Shown piece after piece: positions 1 through 6,717 of a stretch of 21,249 nt of DNA. The notes under the pieces are model-generated. The model saw only the letters and a list, made by a program, of their open reading frames with translations, was not told where the DNA came from and did not search any database. Position 1 is the stretch's first letter. Every line of letters begins with the position of its first letter. This DNA comes from an uncultured Christensenella sp. (GTDB lineage Bacteria; Bacillota; Clostridia; Christensenellales; Borkfalkiaceae). The translations under genes were made by a program, and so were the position numbers. The stretch lies in assembly GCA_910586365.1 (NCBI GenBank), contig CAJUGP010000001.1:79639-100887 (forward strand), in the 5' to 3' direction.

Positions 1-209
<209 letters not shown>

Positions 210-234
210 AATGCCTCCGATGTTTTTCCCGTGT

Positions 235-1074
235 TTAGATTCGCACCGTGCCCGTAAAGGCAAACGACGCCGGTCCCGTCATGGTGACTTTGCCGTCTTC
301 GTATACGATCACAAGATCGCCGCCGCGCAGATGCACCGTGATTTCTTCGCCCTCTTCGCAGTAACCGTTGAGCACCGCGGCGACCGCCGAGGCGCACGCG
401 CCCGTGCCGCAAGCCCACGTTTCGCCGCTGCCGCGCTCCCATACGCGCATCAACAGTTCGTTCCGCCCGACGTATTTTACGAATTCGGTATTCACGCGTT
501 CGGGGAAGCGCATGTCGTTCTCGAACGCGCTGCCCACTCTTTCGATATCGATATCGTAAGGATCGTTCACGAAGACCACGCAGTGCGGATTCCCCATGGA
601 TACGCACGTGATCTCGTACTCTTCGCCTTCCGCTTCAAACGGCTGCGCCACGATCCGATCGCCCGAAAACTCCGCGGGAATATCGGCGGGCGCGAGCATT
701 GCCTCGCCCATATCGACGGAAACCTGCAACACCTCGCCGTTTTTCGCCGTAATATGTAACGTTTTCACGCCCGCAAGCGTTTCGACGGTGAGCACTTCTT
801 TTTGGATCTTCTTGATTTCGTAGAGGAATTTTCCCACGCAGCGGATCCCGTTTCCGCACATTTTCCCTTCGCTGCCGTCGGCGTTGTAAATGTGCATGAA
901 CGCATCCGCCTTATCGCTCGGCTCCACCGTGATCACGCCGTCGCCCCCCACCGAAAAACGGCGGTCGGAAAGGCGCACGGCAAGCGCGTCGGGATTTCTG
1001 AGCGGTTCTTCCATACAGTCGAAATAAATATAATCGTTGCCGATTCCGTGTAGTTTATAAAATGTTCGTTCCAT
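235..1074 (-). CDS. dapF: Diaminopimelate epimerase
   Basis: The 279-residue product matches DapF in length and motifs. The enzyme is cofactor-independent and turns LL-diaminopimelate into the meso form used for lysine and peptidoglycan. The two catalytic cysteines are both present: C73 in MCGNGIRC (72-79) and C222 in ACGTGACAS (221-229). The N-terminus KLHGIGNDYIYFDC (8-20) and the substrate-binding NADGSEGKMCG segment (64-74) are typical. The second half repeats the fold, with GNPHCVVFV (161-169) and ERGSGET (213-219). The ribosome binding site is weak (only a purine-rich AGAAAAAGAT before the ATG). Upstream, 196 bases separate it from purA; they hold a palindromic repeat but no clear promoter. 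Expression may come by read-through from purA, which is an inference. Confidence 0.97.
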   Translation of the reverse strand: MERTFYKLHGIGNDYIYFDCMEEPLRNPDALAVRLSDRRFSVGGDGVITVEPSDKADAFMHIYNADGSEGKMCGNGIRCVGKFLYEIKKIQKEVLTVETLAGVKTLHITAKNGEVLQVSVDMGEAMLAPADIPAEFSGDRIVAQPFEAEGEEYEITCVSMGNPHCVVFVNDPYDIDIERVGSAFENDMRFPERVNTEFVKYVGRNELLMRVWERGSGETWACGTGACASAVAAVLNGYCEEGEEITVHLRGGDLVIVYEDGKVTMTGPASFAFTGTVRI

Positions 1075-1104
1075 ATCTTTTTCTGTTTGTCACATCCTGT
1101 AACG

Positions 1105-1245
1105 GCGATCGTCGCAAGCGCAAGACGCAGGATCTTGTCGTACCGAGCGAAGGCATATGCCGTAGGATGTCATACTGAGCGAAGGCGTATGCCGCAGTCG
1201 AAGTATCTTCAAGATTCTTCGCTGCGCTCAGAATGACGATCGGCT
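1105..1245. repeat. Palindromic repeat element between purA and dapF
   Basis: The segment contains an imperfect long inverted repeat. The left arm begins GTCATACTGAGCG at 1169 and continues as TCGAAGTATCTT to 1209; the right arm, AAGATTCTTCGCTGCGCTCAGAATGAC read in two pieces (1211-1220 and 1221-1237), is its near reverse complement. The symmetry centre is the C at 1210. Leftwards, related pieces recur: GAGCGAAGGC occurs at 1146-1155 and again at 1177-1186, each followed by a [G/A]TATGCCG block. It looks like a non-coding, REP/MITE-like dispersed element of the CTGAGCGAAGCGAAGAATCTT type that I have seen in other bacterial genomes. As RNA it would fold into a long hairpin between purA and dapF. 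No reading frame of note lies inside. Confidence 0.6.
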
Positions 1246-1270
1246 TTGCGCTCGAATGCCGCCCTTCTGC

Positions 1271-2542
1271 TTATAACACCACGATTTGATCGCGTTCCGC
1301 GCCCACGGAAACATATTTGATTTTGCAGTCACACAACTTTTCGAGCAGGCGCACGTAGTCGAGCGCTTCTTTGGGCAGATCGCTTTGCGTTCTGCAACCC
1401 GAAATGTCGCAATGCCAGCCCTTCACCTTTTCCAAAACGGGCTTGCAGCGATCGAGCACGTCGGGAAAAGGAAATTCGTTTATCGTCTTCCCGTCGCATT
1501 CATAAGCCGTGCAGATCTCGATTTCGTCGAGATAGGAAAGGACGTCGAGCTTGGTCAGCGCGATCTCGTCCGCGCCCTGACAGCGAATGCCGTAGCGCGA
1601 CGCAACGACGTCGAACGGACCGACGCGGCGCGGTCTGCCCGTGGCGGCGCCGTACTCTCCGCCCGCCGCACGCAGCGCCTCGGCTTTTTCGCCGAACGAT
1701 TCCGCGGTGAACGGTCCTTCCCCCACGCAGGTGGAATACGCCTTCATGATGCCGATCGATTTATCGAGTTTGAGGTTGGGCACGCCCGCGCCGATGGGCG
1801 CATACGCCGCAATCGTCGAGGACGACGAAGTATAGGGATAAATGCCGAAATCGATGTCGCGCAGCGCGCCGAGCTGCGCCTCGAACATGATTTTTTTGCC
1901 CGCTTTGTTCGCTTCGTTCAGATACAAGCCCGTATCGCAGATATACTCCTTGAACGGTTCGCCGTATTGTTTGAAATATTCCAAGATCTCTTCCGCGGTA
2001 ACAGGTTTGCTCTTATAGCCGCCCGCCACGGTCAGATTTTTCCATTCCGCGATCGCCTTCGCCCGCTCCGCCAACAGTTCGGGGTGGAAAAGCTCGCCCA
2101 TGCGGAACGCCTTTTTCATGTATTTATCGGCGTATACGGGCGCGATGCCGCGGCGGGTAGAACCGAATTTTTTATCGGCAAGCCGCTCTTCTTCCAAACA
2201 GTCCAACAAAACGTGATACGGCATGGTGATCACCGCCCGATCGCTGATCTTTAAGTTGGCGGGCGTAATGGAAACGCCCTGTTCGCGCAGGCGGTTGGTT
2301 TCTTCGTAAAGATGTTTAAGGTCGACGACCATACCGCAGCCGAGCACGTTGACGACGTCCTCGCGCAAAATTCCCGAAGGAAGCAGATTGAGAATGAATT
2401 TTCCCCGTTCGTTTATGACGGTGTGCCCCGCGTTGTTGCCGCCTTGATAACGGCATACGACGTCGTATTCCGACGAAAGCAGATCGACCATTCTGCCCTT
2501 GCCTTCGTCGCCCCAGTTGATCCCGCAAATAGATGTAAGCAT
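1271..2542 (-). CDS. purA: Adenylosuccinate synthetase
   Basis: PurA makes adenylosuccinate from IMP, aspartate and GTP, the first step from IMP to AMP. The 423-residue product has the GTP-binding loop WGDEGKGR (10-17) with catalytic D12, and NNAGHTV (36-42) with catalytic H40. It also has GSTRRGIAPVYADK around residues 127-140, TGRPRRVGPFD and the guanine-recognition TKLDVL toward the C-terminus. Some motifs differ from the Bacillus/E. coli form (for example YPYTSSSSTIAAYAPIGAG instead of YP(Y/F)VTSSNTTAG), a variant form rather than damage. An upstream in-frame ATG at 2620 exists. The ATG at 2540-2542 is chosen because the protein family begins there, GGAGAAATT precedes it, and the promoter -10 at 2585-2590 puts the other ATG upstream of the transcript start. 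Confidence 0.96.
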   Translation of the reverse strand: MLTSICGINWGDEGKGRMVDLLSSEYDVVCRYQGGNNAGHTVINERGKFILNLLPSGILREDVVNVLGCGMVVDLKHLYEETNRLREQGVSITPANLKISDRAVITMPYHVLLDCLEEERLADKKFGSTRRGIAPVYADKYMKKAFRMGELFHPELLAERAKAIAEWKNLTVAGGYKSKPVTAEEILEYFKQYGEPFKEYICDTGLYLNEANKAGKKIMFEAQLGALRDIDFGIYPYTSSSSTIAAYAPIGAGVPNLKLDKSIGIMKAYSTCVGEGPFTAESFGEKAEALRAAGGEYGAATGRPRRVGPFDVVASRYGIRCQGADEIALTKLDVLSYLDEIEICTAYECDGKTINEFPFPDVLDRCKPVLEKVKGWHCDISGCRTQSDLPKEALDYVRLLEKLCDCKIKYVSVGAERDQIVVL

Positions 2543-2584
2543 AATTTCTCCGATATGGGTCGTTCCCATAAAAATCCATTTCAC

Positions 2585-2614
2585 ATTATACAACAAGCGC
2601 CCTTGCAAAGTCAA
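2585..2614 (-). promoter_or_regulatory. Promoter of purA
   Basis: On the minus strand, TTGACT (2609-2614) and TATAAT (2585-2590) are separated by 18 bases, a good vegetative sigma-A promoter. The start of transcription would fall near 2578, about 35 bases before the purA ATG. An inverted repeat flanks the -35 box (see separate entry). Confidence 0.8.
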
Positions 2615-2626
2615 GCGCAAGAGCGC
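2597..2626. promoter_or_regulatory. Inverted repeat around the purA -35 box, candidate operator
   Basis: Plus-strand arms GCGCCCTTGC (2597-2606) and GCAAGAGCGC (2617-2626) are reverse complements except for one position, with a 10-base gap that contains most of the -35 hexamer. Arm centres are 20 bases apart, about two helical turns, as expected for a dimeric repressor on one DNA face. It does not resemble the Bacillus PurR box. The regulator is unknown. Confidence 0.45.
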
Positions 2627-2663
2627 CTTTTCACGCTATTTACACAAAAGTTTTGCGAAAAAC

Positions 2664-2692
2664 AAAAAAGTCGGACTTCGCCCGACTTTTTT
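2664..2692 (-). terminator. Terminator after the ABC transporter/small peptide genes
   Basis: The sequence AAAAAAGTCGG ... CCGACTTTTTT (2664-2692) forms a hairpin with a 5-bp GC-rich core GTCGG/CCGAC, a 7-base loop and an A/T tract on both sides. It can therefore work in both directions. On the minus strand it ends the MarR-ABC-peptide transcript just before the purA promoter region. Confidence 0.85.
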
Positions 2693-2701
2693 GCAAACGC
2701 G

Positions 2702-2776
2702 TTAGCGCAACAGGGATTTAAGATACTCTTCGTATTCTTCTTCGGTAAGTTTGAGCACCTTTTTCTTCTTTGCCAT
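2702..2776 (-). CDS. Small basic/acidic 24-residue protein of the exporter operon
   Basis: A 24-codon frame reads MAKKKKVLKLTEEEYEEYL followed by KSLLR and a TAA stop at 2702-2704. I do not recognise the family. It is supported by position rather than homology: the ATG at 2774-2776 has AGAGG 8 bases upstream, the frame starts 55 bases after the ABC transporter stop, and the operon terminator begins only 10 bases after its stop. A lysine-rich start (KKKK, 3-6) is followed by an acidic patch EEEYEEY (12-18), a pattern that would make a short amphipathic helix. There is no signal peptide or membrane segment, so it should stay in the cytoplasm, perhaps at the membrane face near the transporter (inference). 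It could be a small regulator of the ABC protein or a chance frame. Confidence 0.6.
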   Translation of the reverse strand: MAKKKKVLKLTEEEYEEYLKSLLR

Positions 2777-2831
2777 AAAAAAACCTCTTAAAGCGTTCGT
2801 ATAGCAAGAGTATGAACGAAAGCGCGGCGTT

Positions 2832-5687
2832 TTATTCCGTTCGGAGTGCGATTACGGGGTCTTTCTTTGCCGCCGCCTGCGCGGGAATCAAGCCCGAAAT
2901 CAACGTGAGCAGAATGGAAACGCATACCATGATGAACGCCGTCAGCGGCGGCAGCGCGGCAATATTCGCAATGCCCGTCAGCGTGAAGATAATAAGATTG
3001 ATCACGATCGAAATCAGATACGTGAACACGATGCCGATCAAACCTGCGGCAAGCCCGATTATGAACGTTTCGGAGTTGAACAGATTGCGGATATCGCGCT
3101 TACGCGCGCCGAGCGAACGCAATACGCCGATCTCTTTGACGCGCTCGACGACCGAAACGTAGGTGATAATGCCGATCATGACCGAGGATACGACGAGCGA
3201 GATCGCCGTAAACGCCACAAGCACGTAGGTGATCACGTTGAGCATGGTCTGCATCATGCCCATGAGCAACCCCACGCGATCGGTGTAAGTAATTTTATTC
3301 TTTTCCCCCAACGTAACGGTATAATTCATACCGTCGGCAGAATACGAATAAGTTTCCCCTCTCTCACACAGATCATTCCATTCGTCCAAATAACTTAAAA
3401 GCATTTCTTTCCCGTTAAAATCGGCTGCATAAAATTTTATTCCGCCAACGCGGTCATTGCCGCCCAGCAAACGGATAACGGAAGGCAATGCCGATACGCC
3501 TGTTACGCGTAACTTGCCGAGTTCTTCAGGCAGTTTGGTATCCTGATCGCCGCTTGCAGACGCAATAAGCGATGCAAATGACGAGTAATATTTTTCAAGC
3601 AAATTACATGAACAAGGCGAGAGATATAACATCATATCAACCGAACCTGTAATCGAAGCGGGTATGGAAAAAGCCGACTCGTTTTTAATCCAATTTATGA
3701 TTTGCGATTGCATATTTTTTTGAATATAATCGTTTACCGCAGCCTCCGTAATGTTTAATCCGCTCGTTAAACAGCCATATGTAAGCCCTTCTTTTAAGCG
3801 CAGCACTGCGGTGATTTTAATGTTGACCCCCTCGTTTTCTTGCGCGGTAATCCCTTCGTCTAACGTCCGCGTCCCTTCATAAAAAAACGGATCGCCTGCG
3901 GTCGGATTAAAAAATGTAGGCTTACTGTATTCCTCATTCTTTCTAAACACAGCATCGTTATAAAAAAGTGTATATTCTTTTCCCAAAATCTCATCGAAGT
4001 TAATGTACATAGGCTCTTTATCTTCAGGCTTGACGTCAGCTCCGCCTTTTTTGAAAAGAGAAAGGAACTTCGATTCTTCCAATAAGCCTAACTGTGCCAA
4101 TGTCAAATCGGTTGCAGCACCGTCTGCCGTAACAACAAGTACCGCCTCGTTTTTGTTTTGAGGGAAGTACGCATTTTCACCCAAAACATCGTATTGCGAC
4201 AGCACAAATTTCGCATATTTATCATCCGTAAAATCCGAAGTGCCAGGCATTTTTGAAACGATATTGCCGAAAAAATCCGCGTATGGGATAAGGTCCCCGT
4301 AGCCGCTTTCATCAGAACTTGCCGTATATTCCTCTAACTCTTGAATATAGAAACTTTTTAATGTACTGAGCGACATGATTCGGTCGGTCTCCGGAATATA
4401 TTCCATAACCCCTTCCGCATTCTTTTTCGGAATTCCGCCTGTCCGTACTTTGGTAAAAAGATTATCAACAAGACCCGTTCCGTAAGTATATTGAATTTCC
4501 GAATAATAACTTGCATCCATTTTTGCAACATAATCGAGATACGCGTCGGAAATATCATTGCTTACCGCCATCTCGTTTGCCAGCCCCGTCAAAAACGAAT
4601 CGACATATACTTTATCGGTAACCTTCGACATATCGGGCATTTTTTTCGGCGACGTGAACGACATCATGGCGGAAGTCAAATCGAACGCGTTTTCGCTCAC
4701 TTCGACGGGATAGTACGAGAGCATATCCTCTTCGGTATGCTTGATATAGGTATTGAACCCGCTCGAAAGCGCCAACACCAGACAAACGGATATGATGCCG
4801 ATGCTGCCCGCTACCGAGGTGATCACCGTTCTGCCCTTTTTCGTAAGCAGATTTTTGGCGGAAAGCGCAAGCGAAGTCAAATATCCCATACGGGCGCGCG
4901 GCTTTTTCTGCTTGTTGCCCGAAGAGGCAGGCGCGTCTTCTGCGGGCGGATTGTTTTCTCTACGCGCCGCCGTAAACGCGGCTTTCCCCAAAGCCTTTTC
5001 CGCCTCGGGATCGTAGGGATTGGAGTCGCTTTCGACCAGTCCGTCGCGCAGACGCACGATACGGGAAGCATACTGCTCCGCCAACTCGGGGTTGTGCGTA
5101 ACCATGATGACGAGCCGCTCGCCCGCGATCTCTTTGATCAGCTCCATGATCTGCACGCTCGTTTCCGAATCCAACGCGCCCGTCGGTTCGTCGGCAAGCA
5201 GAATATCGGGTTCGTTGACGAGCGCGCGCGCAATCGCGACGCGCTGGCACTGTCCGCCCGAAAGCTGATTGGGCTTTTTGTGGAGTTCGTTTCCCAGCCC
5301 CACGCGCTCCAAAGCCGTCTGCGCGCGTTTCTTGCGTTCTTCGCGCGGCAAACCCGCTATGGTAAGCGCAAGCTCGACGTTCCCCAACACCGTTTGGTGG
5401 GGAATGAGATTGTAGCTTTGGAAGATAAAGCCGATGCGGTGATTGCGGTAAACGTCCCAATCGCGGTCGGTAAAATCTTTCGTGGATTTTTCCTGTATCA
5501 CAAGGTCGCCGTCGGTGTAGTGATCGAGTCCGCCGATAATGTTAAGCAAAGTCGTTTTGCCGCAGCCCGACTGCCCTAAAATGCAAACAAATTCGCTTTT
5601 GCGGAAATCGAGGCTCACGCCTTTGAGCGCGTGAACGTAAGACGAGGCTACCTTATAATCTTTTGTGACGTTTTTCAAACTTAACAT
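2832..5687 (-). CDS. Fused ABC transporter ATPase/FtsX-type permease with large outside domain
   Basis: The 951-residue protein has an N-terminal ABC ATPase of the MacB/LolD class: Walker A GQSGCGKT (38-45), signature LSGGQ (142-146), Walker B ILLADE (162-167) and switch H198. A polar linker (about 225-265) leads to TM1 (288-309), then a ~500-residue extracytoplasmic domain (about 312-812). Three TM segments follow (about 817-845, 872-903, 912-936), with the FtsX motif ERVKEIGVLRSLGARKRDIR between TM2 and TM3. It would act as a dimer, using ATP to drive a conformational change in the outside domain. MacB-like proteins have a much shorter outside domain, so the substrate is not predictable; peptide or lipid-active compounds are likely guesses. 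The ATG at 5685-5687 follows GGAGAAA. The marR stop is 18 bases upstream, which implies MarR control. The outside-domain coding stretch is AT-richer than the rest. Confidence 0.9.
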   Translation of the reverse strand: MLSLKNVTKDYKVASSYVHALKGVSLDFRKSEFVCILGQSGCGKTTLLNIIGGLDHYTDGDLVIQEKSTKDFTDRDWDVYRNHRIGFIFQSYNLIPHQTVLGNVELALTIAGLPREERKKRAQTALERVGLGNELHKKPNQLSGGQCQRVAIARALVNEPDILLADEPTGALDSETSVQIMELIKEIAGERLVIMVTHNPELAEQYASRIVRLRDGLVESDSNPYDPEAEKALGKAAFTAARRENNPPAEDAPASSGNKQKKPRARMGYLTSLALSAKNLLTKKGRTVITSVAGSIGIISVCLVLALSSGFNTYIKHTEEDMLSYYPVEVSENAFDLTSAMMSFTSPKKMPDMSKVTDKVYVDSFLTGLANEMAVSNDISDAYLDYVAKMDASYYSEIQYTYGTGLVDNLFTKVRTGGIPKKNAEGVMEYIPETDRIMSLSTLKSFYIQELEEYTASSDESGYGDLIPYADFFGNIVSKMPGTSDFTDDKYAKFVLSQYDVLGENAYFPQNKNEAVLVVTADGAATDLTLAQLGLLEESKFLSLFKKGGADVKPEDKEPMYINFDEILGKEYTLFYNDAVFRKNEEYSKPTFFNPTAGDPFFYEGTRTLDEGITAQENEGVNIKITAVLRLKEGLTYGCLTSGLNITEAAVNDYIQKNMQSQIINWIKNESAFSIPASITGSVDMMLYLSPCSCNLLEKYYSSFASLIASASGDQDTKLPEELGKLRVTGVSALPSVIRLLGGNDRVGGIKFYAADFNGKEMLLSYLDEWNDLCERGETYSYSADGMNYTVTLGEKNKITYTDRVGLLMGMMQTMLNVITYVLVAFTAISLVVSSVMIGIITYVSVVERVKEIGVLRSLGARKRDIRNLFNSETFIIGLAAGLIGIVFTYLISIVINLIIFTLTGIANIAALPPLTAFIMVCVSILLTLISGLIPAQAAAKKDPVIALRTE

Positions 5688-5705
5688 AGGATATTCGTTT
5701 CTCCG

Positions 5706-6173
5706 TTACAGGGTCGTTTGGGTTTCGGTGTTGACCCTGCGCACCGTTTCGATGATCTCGTCGCATTCGGCAAGCCACGTTTCCATTTTCCGTTCGCCGA
5801 CCTCGTTTACGACCTTCTCCATTATTGTATTGACGCGTGCGCACTCTTTGTTAAAAAGGTCGTACGCTTTGGGCGAAAATTCCACATAGGCGATTTTCTT
5901 ATCGTCGGGCGCGTCGCTGCGAACAAGCACGTCGCGTTCTTCGAGCTTGCTCACGATCTGCGAAATCGCCGAACGGGTCACGCCCACGCGGCGCGCAAGC
6001 TCCGAAGAAATGATATGCCCGCCCTTTTGCTGTTCGACAAGGATCTCGCGCAGAATGCGGAATTCCGTTTTGGTAAGTTTCGATACTTCGGGAAAAAGCC
6101 TCGCCGCATCCAGCCCCTGCACGATCGACAAAAATCTGACTAAGTAACCGTTGAGTTCGATTTCGTTTTTCAT
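5706..6173 (-). CDS. MarR family transcriptional regulator
   Basis: This 155-residue protein has the MarR layout: an N-terminal dimerisation helix, a winged helix-turn-helix at about 36-100, and C-terminal dimerisation helices. The recognition helix region is ELARRVGVTRSAISQIVSKL (58-77), and the wing contains RSDAPDDKKIAYVEFS (85-100), with the family D-x-R/K-like acidic-basic cluster. It would bind DNA as a dimer and is the first gene of an operon with the ABC exporter, so autoregulation and control of the exporter are likely, with a small ligand relieving repression. An AAGGAGAGG site precedes the ATG at 6171-6173. Its promoter is a perfect sigma-A consensus, typical of a gene that needs a repressor to keep it quiet. 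Confidence 0.92.
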   Translation of the reverse strand: MKNEIELNGYLVRFLSIVQGLDAARLFPEVSKLTKTEFRILREILVEQQKGGHIISSELARRVGVTRSAISQIVSKLEERDVLVRSDAPDDKKIAYVEFSPKAYDLFNKECARVNTIMEKVVNEVGERKMETWLAECDEIIETVRRVNTETQTTL

Positions 6174-6186
6174 GTGTCCCTCTCCT

Positions 6187-6215
6187 TTGCGCTAAGATTT
6201 TTGTGTTGCGCTTAA
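6187..6215. promoter_or_regulatory. Two TTGCGCT(T)AA repeats in the marR leader, candidate operator
   Basis: Plus-strand TTGCGCTAA (6187-6195) and TTGCGCTTAA (6206-6215) are spaced 19 bases apart, between the -10 box and the ribosome binding site of marR. A second small symmetry, TTAACGATTAA (6212-6222), touches the -10 box. Repeats in this position fit autorepression by the MarR protein, but the match to a known operator is not established. Confidence 0.35.
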
Positions 6216-6222
6216 CGATTAA

Positions 6223-6251
6223 ATTATAATAACAAAAATTGTAAATGTCAA
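6223..6251 (-). promoter_or_regulatory. Promoter of the marR-ABC operon
   Basis: Minus-strand TTGACA (6246-6251) and TATAAT (6223-6228) are separated by exactly 17 bases, a perfect vegetative promoter. Transcription should start near 6216, about 40 bases before the marR ATG, leaving room for an operator in the leader. Confidence 0.9.
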
Positions 6252-6284
6252 TAAATTAACGTGATTATTCCATGAAAATCGTAT

Positions 6285-6323
6285 GAAAAACCGACTGCGG
6301 CGATGGCATACTGCCGCAGTCGG
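6285..6323 (-). terminator. Terminator of the phosphorelay operon
   Basis: An 11-bp perfect stem CCGACTGCGGC (6291-6301) / GCCGCAGTCGG (6313-6323) with an 11-base loop is followed on the minus strand by a short T tract (AAAAA at 6286-6290 on the plus strand). It lies 24 bases after the hpt stop. Confidence 0.88.
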
Positions 6324-6346
6324 AGCGCCGTTGTGATGAAAACCGC

Positions 6347-6700
6347 TTAACAAAGGAATCGGTTCAGGCTTGCCACCGTGAATTCGTAACATTCCTTGGT
6401 CTGCGCAAAGAGCGCGGGAATGGCGTCGAAATCGTTGGCGCGGTAGCGTTCCACGATCTTCGCCGCAAGCGACTGCAATTTGAGCAGATCGAAATTGCCC
6501 GCAAGCCCCTTTAAGGTGTGCGCCGCGCGGAATGTGAGCTCCTGATCGCCTGCCGCAACCGCTTCGCTCAGCTGCGCGAACGTGCCGTCGGCAAGAAATT
6601 TTTTCAAAAACTTTTCGAGCATCGCCTCGCTTCCGCCGAACCGCTTTAACACGTCCGCGGGGTCGACTTCGATCGCCTCGTAAAATTCTTTGACTGCCAT
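6347..6700 (-). CDS. Stand-alone Hpt (histidine phosphotransfer) protein
   Basis: The 117-residue protein is a single Hpt domain, a four-helix bundle that passes phosphate between receiver domains. The phosphoacceptor is H61 in AAHTLKGLAGNF (59-70), with the HTLKG core fully conserved. It has no membrane segment and should be cytoplasmic. The ATG at 6698-6700 is preceded by GGGAGGAG at 7 bases; a longer in-frame start at 6832 is rejected because it lies deep in the upstream gene and lacks such a site. The gene starts 17 bases after the stop of the REC/HD-GYP/GGDEF gene and is the third gene of the operon. The hybrid kinase two genes upstream lacks an Hpt domain, so this protein probably closes the relay. 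The next element is a strong terminator. Confidence 0.92.
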   Translation of the reverse strand: MAVKEFYEAIEVDPADVLKRFGGSEAMLEKFLKKFLADGTFAQLSEAVAAGDQELTFRAAHTLKGLAGNFDLLKLQSLAAKIVERYRANDFDAIPALFAQTKECYEFTVASLNRFLC

Positions 6701-6717
6701 AATGTTCTCCTCCCATA

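Noticed and set aside
2543..2620. Longer N-terminus for purA starting at 2620
   Set aside because: The extra residues do not fit the family, the frame start lies upstream of the promoter's expected transcript start, and the ATG at 2542 has the better ribosome binding site.
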